DNA from: Brasenia schreberi
Taxonomy: Eukaryota > Streptophyta > Magnoliopsida > Nymphaeales > Cabombaceae
Assembly (NCBI GenBank): GCA_036023115.1
Contig: JAYKKT010000088.1
Coordinates: forward strand, 4,573,501 to 4,637,500
Direction of reading: 5' to 3'
DNA: 64,000 bases
The translations under genes were made by a program, and so were the position numbers. Every line of letters begins with the position of its first letter. Position 1 is the stretch's first letter. Positions 48,963-61,799 of this stretch are shown here, piece after piece. The notes beneath the pieces are model-generated. The model was not told where the DNA came from. It ran no database searches and worked only from the letters and a program-made list of their open reading frames with translations.

Positions 48963-51900
48963 TATGAGGTTTGACCAGAACCTCCAAAAACAAGTATACA
49001 ATTAGCAAGAAAAAAAGGAGAGGGGCAGAGGAAAGATACCAAAAATTTTCTGATGAAAGAAACCGGGAAAGGCCAAAAGGTCAGAAATCATAAAAGATGT
49101 CAACATGGGTCAAGAGGCCAAGGCAGAGTGACAAAGCATAGGCCAAGTAGAGTGCAATCTACCTCTCCCTCTTTCTCCTAGAGTCTCCCTTCTCTTCGTC
49201 TCTTTCTCTCTCTCCCTCTCTCAAGGTGTATTTACCTATCAAACATCTCTCTCCAATCAAAAGTGACCACAATTTTACTAACTTTTTTAGTTAGTAGAAG
49301 AATAGGTGAACTTCATGCCTACCAACTTTCTACAAAGTTTATGTTTCTTAATAGTGACAACCTTAGATCAATGTATATCTTCTCAACTTTTAGCAGGTTC
49401 ACTTCTACATCCAATCTAACCCAATGATATCCACTTATGTTTTGTCTTGGAGTGAAAAGTAGAATGCTTCATGAGACAAGTAGTACTTTAATTATCACAT
49501 AACACAAACCTCAATTGCTTCATGAATTCTTTCATCTACTAACTGCACCAACTGAAATTCATTTTTATTAAATTGAAAAGCATGTTTCATATTAAATTTA
49601 TTTTGAAAGATAAATGTAAGGTAGGATCTTAAGATCCTGGATTAGTCAGTACCATGATCCTTGACCACTTACGATTTTAGGTGGAATTGACTATCTTGAC
49701 AACAGTGTCTGTGTGTGGATGCTTATACATGAAATAAATAAAAGGAAATGAAGAACTCTTACCGCTACTGTCCCTCCTCATCAGAAGCTTGAGATCATCA
49801 AAATCTTCAACATTACTGTAATTACATCTGCCCGTCAATCTGCAACTATTCATGATTTTCTCGTATCATTTGGAGGGGGTTCTTCACTTTCACTTTGGTT
49901 GGTATTTGCAATAGGACCAAGATGCGCACTTGGGCCACGTGTGGCCTATCAATTCTTTTACCGCACTCTGCGCACTAAATCCTTTCCCCCACATGAATGC
50001 GTTAGCAAGATCCCTCCTTGTGAGTGATTTGGTCTCACCCACAGAGCTATTGATTGTCCGCGAGAGCGAAAAGGGGAGACAATAAAACCTTCACGCACCG
50101 ACAAACTTTAGAGAATTGCACATGGAGGAGCGTGTCTCATTCAATTCGATGTCGATTTTTCCTTTTCTTCCTTACTGTGTTTTGGAGTAGTATAGAAGAT
50201 GGATTTGAAGCAGAGTGAGGAGGAGCTGGCAGAGGTAAAAAGAACACAGTAAGGAACCGTGATGACGGTGACTAACCACACCCAGTGTGGTGTGCCGGCT
50301 AGAGAGTGATAGATTTCTTACTTCACCACTCTCGTGGACGATAACCAGACACAACTATCGGTAGATGGCTATTTTTCTTGTAAGTGGAGGGTTCAATCGG
50401 TGGATGGCCATTAAACATGAGTTCTGGTAATGTTTGGCACTTTTTTCTTGTTTGAATTTGAGCTGAGCTATGAGCCAGTTGAGCGGAATGTGTGATTGTT
50501 GTGAAATTAGCTCTTGATGATGTTTGACATAGGCCAGTTATTAGCCAGATGTGCATTTTCAACTTCGCAAAGCTTGTGAAGAAGCTTCGATGGTGGACAT
50601 GGTAACCTGCAGCTGCATTTGGGTAAGAGTGGTGCTTCTTTAGTGCAACCCAGGCTAGCGATGGACCGTCTGCCCCAAACCTAACTCTGCACTTGTAGAT
50701 GGGCATCTGTGCATATTATTGAGGTTTTATTTACCCTTTTCTTTTGTTTGAGAATTTATTGAGCAAAAATGGTGGGCGAGCGACATTTGAGTGTTTCTCT
50801 TTGATAAATTTCGTCTGGTTCTGTGTAACCAACCCGGTTATCATTTGGAAGAAAGAGTAGTGAGATATATTTAGAGTTTTGTAGGTGGTGAACACATGTA
50901 TGTACTCCAGGTTGATGCCGACTCTTTTATAAATGGGTCTTACTTGTTTCGGATCAGATGCCGAGGGACTTGGGGAGCATTTGATGCACACCCAACCTCA
51001 GAGAGAATATTCCACCCACCAATCTTAAAACCACTGCAAGGTCAGAAGCAGAGAACATAAGACCATATATAAGACCTTGGCCTGCCTCTATACAAACCCA
51101 CCTAGGCAGGGGCCCTTACAGAACTCTTCTTGCTAGGTGGGTCGAATTGACACGATTCTGTTTTTATAGTGCCCGGATCCATAATTCAACCAAATTTTCC
51201 TACAAGAAAATTACATGCCATCGATGAAAGCTGTACATTTTATGCTTAAATTGTGCTGATCCAATTCTTAGTTCCCACAATTTTTCATGGATCATGCTCA
51301 AGCGACTAGAATGCACAAGTGAACTCCTTTCATTCATTCTGTTTTCACCGTCAAACCTCAAGTCCTAGGGATGTAAATGGTTGGTCCCCCAAACCCAGAA
51401 GTGAACTGTGGATTCTGTAGAACCAAACATTTTGAATTTCAGTGTTTGCAATGAAACCCGAAACTAATCTGAACTTGGTAGATGGTTCACATCTAATTAA
51501 CGTTTGAGTTCAGCTTGATTACCTGAGTGGGTGGCGTTATGTCCAGGGTCCACACACACACACACACATCTGAATCCGTCTAATTAATGTTGGGTCTCAG
51601 TATTGCTAGGATCCAATCCAAATCAGATGCATTCACACCCTTAGCCTTGTTGCTGACTGATTAAGTATAGTTGGTTCTAATCACAGTTGATCCCTCACAC
51701 CCGCAACTATGACCACTAGCAGCTACGGCTCATCTGGCCGGGCTCTCTCTTATCGGACCTTTAATGTCCAACGATACTAGTTTTTCTTTTCGAAACTATG
51801 GACATACGAGTTCATTGTAATAAACATGACACTTGAGCCACTTCAGATCTGACTATGAGACTCACACCTATCCATGGAATGGAAGGATCGAAAACTTAAC

Positions 51901-52380
51901 ATCATTTTTTATATTTTCTTTATTTTTTTCTTTTGTTTTTAATTCTTATTGTTTTAATTTTTCTTTCTTTTTTCCTTCAAGAAGATTCATAAGAATATTT
52001 GTTGTACAGTTGTGAAAGAGACAATAATGCTAGATGAAACGTCTATGATCGGAGTAAACAAATCTGACCAAAGATAATTTTGGTATTTTTGAAAGAGAGA
52101 AAGTGTAAATAGTAAGAAGAGTGCTTGGATAATAATTTATATATATGTATATATGTATATATGTATATATGTATATATATAGGGAGAGAGAGAGGTATAT
52201 ATAATTGCTTCTAGCTACAGTTAACAAAACAAGTAGTTGGGACTTGTCCAGCATAAGGAACGCGTAGTAGTCTTTTCTGTCAATTCCATTAGTTAAGGTG
52301 TGCTCGTAAATGGCGAGCAAGAGAGGGGCTTATTTGGAGAAAAAAACTTTATCTTTATCCGGTTATTGCTTCAAGAAGGT
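48963..52380. other. Truncated retrotransposon leader and intergenic DNA
   Basis: The first 300 bp resemble a purine-rich then CT-rich retrotransposon leader. Beyond that I recognise no gene. A 127-codon minus ORF at 50323-50706 has no known motif. Near 51366-51644 the ends CTAGGGATGTAAATG and CATTCACACCCTTAG are roughly complementary and enclose an (AC)n tract. This may be another small hAT-like element, but no target duplication is visible. A TATATG-rich tract lies at 52137-52200. Confidence 0.4.
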
Positions 52381-52424
52381 GAGACTGTGACACCCATATT
52401 CTCAAGTGGGCGAGGCGAAGCCTT

Positions 52425-52475
52425 TTAGATGGGGTCGGCTACGTGAATTCTTTGTTTCGACAGTGTTCTATCATA
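52425..52475 (-). repeat. LINE or SINE 3'-end relic
   Basis: The minus strand carries GTAGCCGACCCCATCTAAA, preceded by AAAGAATTCAC. This matches the 3' end of the RTE LINE at 46750-46785 (GTAGCCGACCCCGTCTAG). Plant Au-type SINEs carry a similar terminal phrase, so it may be either a LINE end or a SINE that borrows it. Confidence 0.5.
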
Positions 52476-52670
52476 ATTTGTAGAATTCATGATAGATAAG
52501 TCGGACAAAGTTTTATGCTTGCTATTATAACGGAACCTTTTTCCTTTACCCGACCTTGACACGGGTTGGTGATAGCTTAGGTGAACGGAACCTAGAGCGC
52601 TATATCTACGGTTTTAAAATTAGGGCATACTGCAGCTATGTTGCTACCCAGTATTTAATACTGCGACTAG

Positions 52671-52716
52671 ATTCCTTTCCTTTCCTTTCCTTCCCTTCCC
52701 TTCCCTTCCCTTCCCC
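52671..52716. repeat. (TTTCC)n/(TTCCC)n microsatellite
   Basis: Pentanucleotide units TTTCC then CTTCC run to a CCCGGG. Confidence 0.9.
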
Positions 52717-52789
52717 GGGTGGTCATCATTTATCAGCAGGGGGATCTGCATCATAATAAATGATCACCAAGGCAAACAGCCTCACGGAT

Positions 52790-52915
52790 CTAGGAAGTGC
52801 AAGACTTAACTCTGAGAGCGTTAGGGGCTTGACTCACACACAGGATGAACCTCGTGAGTTTGATACCTGGGGCGTGCATTTCCGTCCCCCCATTGTAAAA
52901 GGCGTGAGTTTCTTT
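52790..52915 (+). repeat. SINE-like tRNA-derived repeat
   Basis: A degenerate box B (GTGAGTTTGATACCTGG) is followed by GGCGTGCATTTCCGTCCCCC and ATTGTAAAA. The segment after box B resembles those of the copies at 14674 and 36925. Box A is weak. Confidence 0.35.
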
Positions 52916-53517
52916 ATGAGGCGGTTTTCATAAGTATATATATAAGGTGTAAAATGAGATGTCTCCACTTCATAGAACTCTTGGGCGTAAGTCTTGATAT
53001 ATGATGAATCCCAAGCCTAAAATTATTGCAACCCGTTGTATTACTTAAAATGAAGTTCGAATTGTACCTCCAACACGATGTTCCAAGGAGTCATGGAACT
53101 AATCGGGTTGAATATAAGGTTTTCGTGAAGCTTTGCCTTGAGTGGCATATTCTGTTATGTAATTTCAGTTCTAAAATGCAACCATGTGGCGTAGACGCGG
53201 GCACACCTACCAACCCAAATTAAATTTGCCCAGCTGTGCTATTTTTCGCTAAATTCCAATCCCCGGCCACGTTCCAGTTGCAGACCTCTAAAGAAGTAAA
53301 AGAAAAAAGTACTGCAATTAAATACGACGAAGGGATTTTCATCCGACAGAGAGAGAGGGGTTCACTTTTGGCGGCCATAGGGTTCAGGACGGCTTCATTG
53401 TCGCTGGACATTCTCAACCACACTTTGGGCATTCTGTTAATCACCTCCTTCCTTCCTCAAAATCCATCGTATCACCTCAGGAGATTTCGTCATTGCAAGT
53501 AGGAGGAACAACAAACA

Positions 53518-55599
53518 ATGGTGAGTAACATGAGGATGCTTCCTTCTCCTCATATTTCCTCAAAATCCATCGTATCACCTGAATTGTCTTCTATATTGAG
53601 TCTTTAGTGAAAATTAGGGGTGCTTCCTTCTCCTCATATTTCGCTTTTTCCACAAAGCCTTGCAAGATCAACATCTCCTGGTACCTGTCCTTTTCAAGAT
53701 CACGATATTTCTCATCTTTCCCTGCTTGTGGTTCCTGAGAGGAGCATACTTCACAAAACATAGTGAATGATGAATGCTCTTCTTTTCTCTTTGTTTCCTT
53801 CCAGAGAGACGGCTCGATCTCTTATTGATAGTGCATGTATCCCTCCTTTCATTTAATTAATTTGTTTCAGGAGAGAGAGGGAAAATGGTGGAGCCAGGAG
53901 GTGGTGGCGGTGGTGACGGGGTCGAACAGAGGGATAGGCCTTGAGATCGCTAGGCTGCTGGCTGACGAGGGCTTAACCGTAATAATGACGGCTCGCAAAC
54001 CTCAGGAAGAGTTGTCAGCCCCTGCTCGAGCGTTTCTGCAAGAAGGGAGGGAAAACGTCATATTCCACACACTCGACATTGATCAAGCTGAAAGCATTTT
54101 GGACTTCGTCCAGTGGTTGAAGCTAAAGATCGGATTTCTTGACGTTCTTGTAAGTCGGAATGCGAGGACAGTTTCCTTAGTGTTCGGAAATTTACTGAGC
54201 TGGTTAAGTCTGGTGTTTGAATCGGACGGCAACTTCCACTAAAATTTTTAGGCATCATTTTGGGATGTCCCAAAACCCTCTTCGAATTTTCAAGCTTGTT
54301 CATGTGATTTGTGGGTTAAATGTTTTTTCTCAATACTACTGAACAGTGTACATCAGTTAACACCGTTTCTGTACTTCTTTGTTCCCAAATGAAGCCTAAA
54401 ATCCGACTGGTGTTAATCGGCTTTTAGCTGTAGTGACCGGTGATTGGCGCAAGTGTCCGATATGGTTCGGGCACCGTGCAGATCTTTGTGCCTACTGATA
54501 GGCAGGACGGTAGCACTTGTGCGGTGGCTCGTCGCTTTCTTTTCTTTTTGGTTTCCATAATATCATTGTGGCCTTCTATCAGTTGGTATTCTCCTTTCGT
54601 TTGCTTTTTGCCCCACGAACTTACAAATTATGCTTGACATGTGCAGATAAACAATGCTGGTATTGCCATGTCAGAGATGGATTGGGAGTTCATGCAAAAG
54701 AACAACGTGGATGCTAACACCATTATCGTACACACTCTCTCTCTCTCTCTCACGCACACACACTCTCACATACACACAAGGTTTAGGTTTTAACTTCTGT
54801 CTCCGGGGCATGAAAACAACCATGTTGTTCTTGTGTGATACTAGCCATGGCCTTTTGATTTGAAATAGGTCATGCCGGACGTAGACTGAAACCTTTTCTT
54901 TCTCTTTTTGTTGGGTGGGTGGGGGGCGGCGTGCAGGGAGATATTAACTGGATGGATGGGATCTCTGAGAAATATGAATCATCAAAGCAGTGCATTGGCA
55001 CCAACTACTCCGGAACCAAAAGGCTTACCAAGGCATTGCTTCCTCTGCTTCGACCTTCTTCTCACAAGGCCAGAATAGTGAACGTTTCTTCCTACTTGGG
55101 ACTTCTCTGTGTAAGCATTCTATTCTGTTCACCAATTTGTTTCTGAAACCGTCCATTTCACCACAGCAAATGATCTTTTTGTTGATACTAACGATATGCT
55201 AATTTGCCTCAGTTTATGAGGGATGAAGGGTTAAGGAAGCAATTGTCAGACATGGAAAACTTGACAGAGCAGAAGATAGATGAGGTCTTGGACATGTTTC
55301 TTGAAGACGTGAAGTCTGGGAAGGACCTCAAAAATGGAAGCAGGTGGCCCCTCAAATTCCCTTCTTACTCTCTTTCCAAGATGGTGTTGAATGCATACAC
55401 AAGATTGTTGGCTCGTGAATTGGCGGGCAAAGCGTGCGTGAACTCTGCGCACCCGGGCTACGTGAGGACCGACATGACATTGGGCACGGGTACCCTATCT
55501 ACCTCCCAGGGGGCGCACCATGTGGTGAGCGTCGCCCTCCTCCCTGCTGGTGGACCCTCGGGCCACAATTTCCTCGAAGGTCATGACTATGCCTTCTGA
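53518..55599 (+). CDS. Short-chain dehydrogenase/reductase, 5 exons, 307 aa
   Basis: Exons: 53518-53520, 53871-54149, 54647-54727, 54937-55110, 55213-55599. All introns are GT/AG and phase 0. The first exon contributes only ATG, directly followed by the donor GTGAGT. Spliced, the protein starts MEREGKWWSQEVVAVVTGS, the usual N-terminus of plant SDRs of the salutaridine/menthone reductase type. Motifs: TGSNRGIG (NAD(P)-binding loop, about 17-24), NNAG spanning exons 2/3 (about 95-98), Asn in NYSGTK, Ser in NVSS, and YSLSK for the catalytic Tyr and Lys. PGYVRTDMT follows. The length fits the family. It should reduce a carbonyl or oxidise an alcohol in the cytosol with NADPH or NADH; the substrate cannot be told. 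An alternative in-frame ATG at 53835 would need intron 1 retained; the ATG at 53885 is out of frame. It looks intact. Confidence 0.88.
54737..54778. repeat. (TC)n/(AC)n microsatellite
   Basis: A short CT then CA tract lies in intron 3 of the SDR gene. Confidence 0.85.
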
Positions 55600-56519
55600 T
55601 ATACGGCAGCCATTGTCGTGTATCTCACTATCAAGAAGATATTTTCAATGATGTTTCAATGAAGAAAAAAAACAGCTTTCCCTTTCATCTATCAAGACCT
55701 ATATAAATGTACTTAATATGAGCCACATGCTAGTCTTGCGTTGTGTATGATCATTCACTATGTATGGGGGTGGAATGAATGAGTTTCTGAAGACCCTTCT
55801 GGAATCTAATCATATTGTTCAACCTGGAAGAAATGCACGTTAAAGGAGAGCTGTTAGAGCTCGATCACCTGGCTAAAAAATCGATACCTGGCATGTCTGA
55901 GCTGATAAAGAAAGCAATATGATTTTGGTAAACTGGTTATATCTGACGGGCATCGGCCCACATGTCACAACTTGAAGTTTTACCTTTGGTCCTAGACCTT
56001 GCCAGCTACTAATACGTGCACGATGGACCCTAAAACCATCGCAAGTTGCAATTGTATAATTAGCGCTAGAGTTGCAAACCTACAGCTGTACCATCAGCAC
56101 CAAACCTGCACTGCGCCACTAACACCAGACCAGACCTCTACCAACTTGCAGTTGTGACTCCTGGGTGCAAAGTCGTGAAGGTGAAAGTGGATTGTTCATA
56201 GAAAACCGATCCTTTTCTGGGGGTCAATTCTTTCAAAGTTACTTCAATGCACTTGGTAGGGGGTTGCAGGAAGCGGGAAAAGGTTAACAAAAAACTCTTG
56301 AAGTGTAAAGAAATCTTACAATGGTATAAGTTCTAGCTTAGTAAAATAGAAAGCAAGTTAGAGTAGAATCAACGATTCCTCTATGGAGAAGATCAGTGTT
56401 GACACTGTTTGAGATCATGTGAACTGGACCGTGAATAAAATAGATGAGGTCCGGACCTACCTATTCCAAGAGTCGCCTTCAAAAGCAACCGTGTAAGGCT
56501 GTGAATCGGGGGCAAAGCA
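55600..56519. other. SDR 3' UTR and intergenic DNA
   Basis: It follows the SDR stop codon. I cannot place the poly(A) site with confidence. Nothing else is recognised up to the LTR at 56520. Confidence 0.45.
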
Positions 56520-56800
56520 TGATGTTTTGCTCCTCTTGTGCAAGTTCTTTGCGGCGGTTTCAATGATGCAGCGGAATGGAGGAAAGGCCGAAACAGATAC
56601 TCAGCAGAAAAACAGAAGAGAAGGAACTAGATGGATTTGATGGGTTCACGGTTTCTCACAAACGGATTACGAGGAAAGATATTCTTTCACTGTTTCTCTT
56701 ATATTCTTGTGTATTTTCATGTATATGTTTACTATAATCGCTACAGTATTTATAGAGGACTTTGTTTTTCCTATCTTTTTTGTTTGGGCTTTGCGTTACA
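56520..56800 (-). repeat. Solo or 3' LTR, same family as the 48.6-kb LTR
   Basis: On the minus strand it starts TGTAACGC and ends GCAAAACATCA, 281 bp, and aligns along its length with 48614-48950. No primer-binding site follows its end, so it is a solo LTR or a 3' LTR. The four bases TGCT occur directly before and after it, a possible short target duplication. It abuts the end of the gypsy pol remnant. Confidence 0.6.
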
Positions 56801-56839
56801 AGCAATTTTCTCTTTATCATTATTATATATAATTTTTAT

Positions 56840-57060
56840 TTTTGACTTGCCAAAATTTTGAAACTTGGTTTATGACAAGCATAGAATCTCCAAAGACTTC
56901 AATACATGTTGCTCCTAGATTTTTCAAAATTTTTAGGCCTTGTATGAGTGCTTCATATTCAACTACATTATTTGATCATGAAAAATCTAGTCGAATGGTA
57001 ATTGGGATTTCCCCTTTCTCGGGAGATATGAGGATGATTCCCACACCAGTCCCTTGTTGA
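56840..57060 (-). pseudogene. Gypsy second (archaeal-type) RNase H, defective
   Basis: The minus strand reads GTGVGIILISPEKGEIPI, NNVVEYEALIQGLKIL and EVFGDSMLVINQVSKFWQV, the standard core of the additional RNase H of Tat elements, with Glu in VEYEAL and Asp in FGDS in place. There is one internal stop (near 56986), and it ends in stops by 56835. Confidence 0.75.
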
Positions 57061-57134
57061 TTCTTTGCCCCATCAAAATATATTTTTCATACTTAATCTT
57101 CATTAAAACGATTTGCTAAAACATGGTTTTGAAA

Positions 57135-58742
57135 TTAGTTTACAAATATGCCTTCATCGGACATTTCATCAAGTATGAAATACGTATATTTAAGAGGCAA
57201 TTCAGCCACATGATCGGCTAGGGCTTGTCCCTTAATGGAGGTTTGATGGTGAAACTTTAAATCATACTCCATTAAGAGGAGTTGCCATTTACCTAGCCTA
57301 CCCGTTAGGATAGGTTTTTCAAACAAGTGTTTAATTGGATCAAGCTTAGACACTATCCAAATTTCATGATCTAAGAAATAATGTCTAAACTTTTGACAAG
57401 CTCATACCAAGGCCAAGCACGTTTTCTCCATGGCTTGATAATTTCTTTCATATGCCAATATAGTTTTCGAAATGTAGTAAATAGCATACTCCTCATATTG
57501 AGCAAGCAAAGCACCCAATGCATTTGCATGAATGGAAATGTAAAGCAATAATGGTTTTTCTTGCTTTAGAGGTTTTAAAATCGGAAGATTTACCAAATAA
57601 ATTTTTAATCTTTCAAAAGCTTTTTGGCAATCGGCATCCTATTTAAATTTAACCCCTTTTCTCAAAAGTCTATTGAAAGGTTCACATCTTGTTGCTAAAT
57701 TGGAGATAAATCTCCTAATTGCCTGGAGTCGACCTTGGAGGCTTCGGATTTGGGTCAAGTTGGAGGGTGGAGGCATGTCTATGATGGCTCGACACTTCCC
57801 GATTCCACTCCAAAAACACATTTTTGAGGGTTTCGCTTCACTTTATAAAAGCTTGTCTTTCGAAAACTTTTTGCAAAGATTGTATGTGTGTGCATTGGGT
57901 TTTTTATTTCACCAAAAGATCATCCACATATACTTCCAAGAACTCATGGATTTGATCATGGAAAATGACATTTTTCAATCCAAATGGAATAACTTTATAA
58001 CAGTATGTGCACAAGGTGTGGTAAAAGCAATTTTTGTCTGATCTTTTGGTGCTAACTTGATTTGGTTATAACCCGAATAACCATCCATAAAAGAAAACAT
58101 TTCATGATTTGCAGTGCTATCAACTATCAAAACAATGTTTGGAAGAGAAAAATTATCTTTTGGAGTGGCTTTGTTTAAATTTCTAAAATAAATTTGAATT
58201 TGAATTTTCTCATTGGATTTTCGAACCACAACAATATTTGAAAGCCATTCAGAATAAGCAATGGGTTTTATAAATCTGGCTTTTAAAAGATCATATAAAC
58301 CCTCTTTCACTTGGGAGTGAATATCGGAATGGATTTTCCTAAGCTTTTGCTTTACGGGTTTTGCATTGGGTTCTAAGGGTAGATGATGTTCTACAATTTT
58401 AGGGTCTAAACCCAGCATGTCTTCATAGGTCCATGTAAATACATCCGCATAAGATCTCAAAAATGCAATGAATGATGCTTTTTCATGCTCATGCAAACAT
58501 GCACCTATTTTTACATTGTTTGAGTTAGACTCACTCCCTACGTTGATTTCTACAAAATCCCTTCCTACGAAATTTGAAGGTTTTTCTAAGTCAAGGATTC
58601 TATGAAATTCGAGAAGCTCAGAGGCTTGATCTTCCTGAAGCACTTTAATTTCAAGAGAAGTGATAGGCAAGAGAGTGGGGTCGTGAATGACAAGCTTGGA
58701 TGATTTCGGTTTGTGAACATATACAATTTTGGATGAAATCAA
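57135..58742 (-). pseudogene. Gypsy reverse transcriptase and RNase H, defective
   Basis: The open block 58742-57975 covers the segment leading into RT (DVFTWTYEDMLGLDP, EHHLPLEPNAKPVKQKLRK) and its palm (FRNLNKATPKDNF, FSFMDGYSGYNQIKLAP). After a frameshift, PFGLKN (near 57979) and the catalytic YVDD (57919-57930) are intact. RNase H follows with ALGALLAQ, YQAMEKTCLALV and KWQLLLMEYDLKFHH. Several stops separate the pieces. Confidence 0.85.
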
Positions 58743-58749
58743 AAATGGG

Positions 58750-60110
58750 CTTTGTACATGGCCAATATTTTTGGAATTTTTGAATTTTTGAATTTTTCAA
58801 TTTTTTTGTCTTTTTCGAAACAAAAGCTAGAAAGATGAATATATAAGACTTTCTTTTTTAGATTTTTAGATTTTTCAATTTTTTTGGCTTTTTGCAAACA
58901 AAGACTATGAGAAGGAACATAAACAATTTTCTTTTTGAAATTTTAAGGTTTTTCAAATGTTTTTGGGTTTTAGAAGCTTTCTAAATTTTTTGGTTTTTTC
59001 AAATATATAGTTTTTTTGGATTTTTGCTAAAGGAGGGATCTTTCATCAAACCTACAAATAAAATACCATGAATTAGGCTCCAAATAGGAGGCCTAAACCA
59101 TAGGTTTCGGTGTTAGTGGGTTCTAGGGCACCCTTGAGCCAAGTGGTCTTAGGTGGTGGCTCAGGGGATATGGATAGGATGTATCTCAATCCATGTCGAT
59201 TTGGGTTAGGTGTAAGTAGGATGGGCTCTAATCTATCTTAGTTACAGGGTCCTATACCTTTTTATGGTGTGTATCCCATGTTTAACATCATGTTCTAAGA
59301 ATTCTTGAGTTTTGAAAAGTTTTTATAAAGTGGATGGCTTTGGAACATAGTATTGTCTATGTCATGGATGTACACATGGTTAGGCTTGGATGGGGTCTTG
59401 GAGACATGGGCTAGGGATGACTTAGGCTTCCCTATGATGCACACGACTCTTGGAGAAGGTGTTTGAACACTTGGTGATGGCTTGGGCTTCTCTAGAGGAT
59501 GAATGGTTATAGGGGAGGATGACTTCATGGTTTTGGGCTTGCCTAGGAGGTGGATGACTCCTAGGTGGTGGTCGACCAAGGGAAACTTGACTAAGGGTGT
59601 AAGAGGCCTCTCCACGATCTCTTCATGGAATGGATGACTTGATATACAAGGGAAATTTTGGATTCCCTTAAGTTGAGGATGATCTTCTCCAAGAATCACC
59701 ACTACTTGATTTCATACGGGATTTTCATACACTTGTGAAAGGTGGAAGAAACGGCTCGAAGACTATGAATCCATGGCCTTCCTAATAATAGGTTGTAATG
59801 GGGGTTTATGTCGAATACATGAAACAACCCCGTGTGTTGAATATCCCCAATTTCCATGGGTAATTCTATGGCTCCTAAGGAATGAGATCATTGTCATCGT
59901 ATCCAGTGATAACGATAAAACTTTGCTCTTAACAAGACATGGTAACTCCTACTTGAAAGGCCACGTGCAACGGACCTCCCCCCCCCCAATCGATGAAGCA
60001 CTTATCTAGAGTGTGGTGATTCAAAATCACCTCTATATGCAAGGCTTGGTTATGGGTCATATATGGTCTTTCCAAATCATCCTCCGTAAACATGATGGAA
60101 GCCTTTGGCA
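58750..60110 (-). pseudogene. Gypsy protease region and spacer, defective
   Basis: A protease-like stretch at 60111-59929 reads FTEDDLERPYMTHNQALHIEV, then FIDWGG where Tat proteases have D-x-G; a run of ten C at 59979-59988 (plus strand) probably shifted the frame here. The 59702-59295 frame is Pro/Ser/Lys-rich without a known domain. 58750-59040 is T- and A-rich low-complexity sequence. Confidence 0.55.
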
Positions 60111-60288
60111 CATATGGGGGAGACCAAGAAGGATAAGGACTCAGGAGTGATGGATGGGTTAACCTTGGCCCTTTCTAAGATCCCTTCTAAGACTCGTCTA
60201 TGTCTAGGTGACGTTTGGATCAACTCTATGATAGACATGTTTATGAGAATTTTTGAAAGGTGAAGTTCAAAATCATAAGGGGTTAACA

Positions 60289-61400
60289 TCACGTTTTTAC
60301 TCTTGTCCATGTCATACGATGCATTAGGGATGTATGCTTTTGAAGGGTCTGGTAAAATGACAACTTCCTTGCTAGGATTCTAAGCGCTCCCCAGATCACT
60401 ACTTGTTTGGCTTTTTTTATTACGAGAGAAGGTGGTGTGTGGTAAGTAGCATGTATCGTATGCAATGCATGCTCCATTCCATAAGCCATAAGTGGGAGAA
60501 GATGTACCTCTTTTCCCTTCTCGCTTATGCTTGCATGATTTGGGAAGGGTTCCTTTAAAACCGCTTGGGAGAGCTCCGGTTCTTCCATGACGTGGAGCCT
60601 TCCTTGCTTAATAAAGTCTTCGATTTTGTTCAAAAGTGTAAAACATTTATTCGTATCATGGCCTTTGACTCTATGATACTTGCAAAATTTATTTAAAAAC
60701 TTTCTCTTACGGAGTGTTCCCTTGGAGAGAGCATGGAGAGTGACCAGTCCTTGGGTTAGAAGGAGGTCTAGGACTTCTATGATAGGCTGTCCCAATTGAG
60801 TGAATTCCTTTCTTTCGAAATTCCTTTAAGGCTTTTTCACATGTTTTCGTTCAGAATTCTTGGAAGGGTCGGTCGACCTTGATTCCATGCGGACATTTGT
60901 AATTTTTTGGGGTTTTACCCCATTGTTCGCTATGGGTGGCCCATATGCCCCTTGTTTTTCAAAACGATTCTTTTGAAAACTTCTCCCCTTCCATTGGTCC
61001 TCGTGAACTCCTTTTCTCAAATTTGCTTCGAAGAGCGAAGCCTTTTTTAAAAGTTTTTGAAAATTTGAGATCTCATTAAGGGAGAAAAGAGCTTTCAAAT
61101 CGGTTCTAAAATTTTCAAGGATGAGCATCACAGCGCATCCTTCAAAAATAAGCTCCCCTACTTACCCTAGGAGCGACCTCCATCTAACGATGAATGCATG
61201 GGCATCCTCGTTGGGTGCTTGTTTGGTGTCCCTCAAGGTATTCAAAGTAGGAGTGACTTCCACATTATGAGAAAAACATTGCATGAAACAATTCGCCAAC
61301 TCCTCGAAGGTGGCGAATTGGCTCAAGTCGTAGAAAACCAACCACTTGGAAGTGTTTCCCTTGAGGGAGAGGGGGAACTAGTAAATCCATTTTGTTGAAT
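60289..61400 (-). pseudogene. Gypsy gag region, defective
   Basis: The minus strand reads the Gag capsid block (LSQFATFEELANCFMQCFSH near 61310, then AFIVRWRSLLG). It continues after a stop through FSLNEISNFQKLLKKA to the zinc-binding CKYHRVKGHDTNKC near 60660. In-frame stops and one frameshift make it non-functional. Confidence 0.75.
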
Positions 61401-61799
61401 CCTTCTTTTTGTAAGCTCTTCGGGAAAAGAGTTGAAGGTGAGATCTAGGATCCCCACTTTCGTCATACCGATGTAAATTCAGTATGTCATCGTCACTATC
61501 GGTTTGATAGTTGGATGGTAGAAAATCCAATAAGGCTCTTCTATCTTTCAAAGTAAAGAATTTGTGTTCTCGTTCCCCTTCTAATATAGAGGTTGCTTTG
61601 GGCTTTTTTGAATGATTTGATCTTCCGCTTGTTTCTCATGGGAAGAGCATGATTCGACCGCCTCGGCCACTTGGCTTAAGGCGGCAACCTTCTCTCCTAT
61701 GAGCTTGAGATCCCTTCTTAGGGAAACAAGCGGATCTTTCCTATTTTTCTAATACATTTTTGAAAACTTTTTCTAAATTTAACTTGATGAGCACAAAGC

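Noticed and set aside
50323..50706. 127-codon minus-strand ORF
   Set aside because: No motif, no splice context and no neighbouring coding signal; most likely chance.
51366..51644. A third hAT-like MITE with TAGGGATGTAAATG-type ends
   Set aside because: The ends match only partly and the flanking 8-mers do not agree; mentioned in the intergenic entry only.
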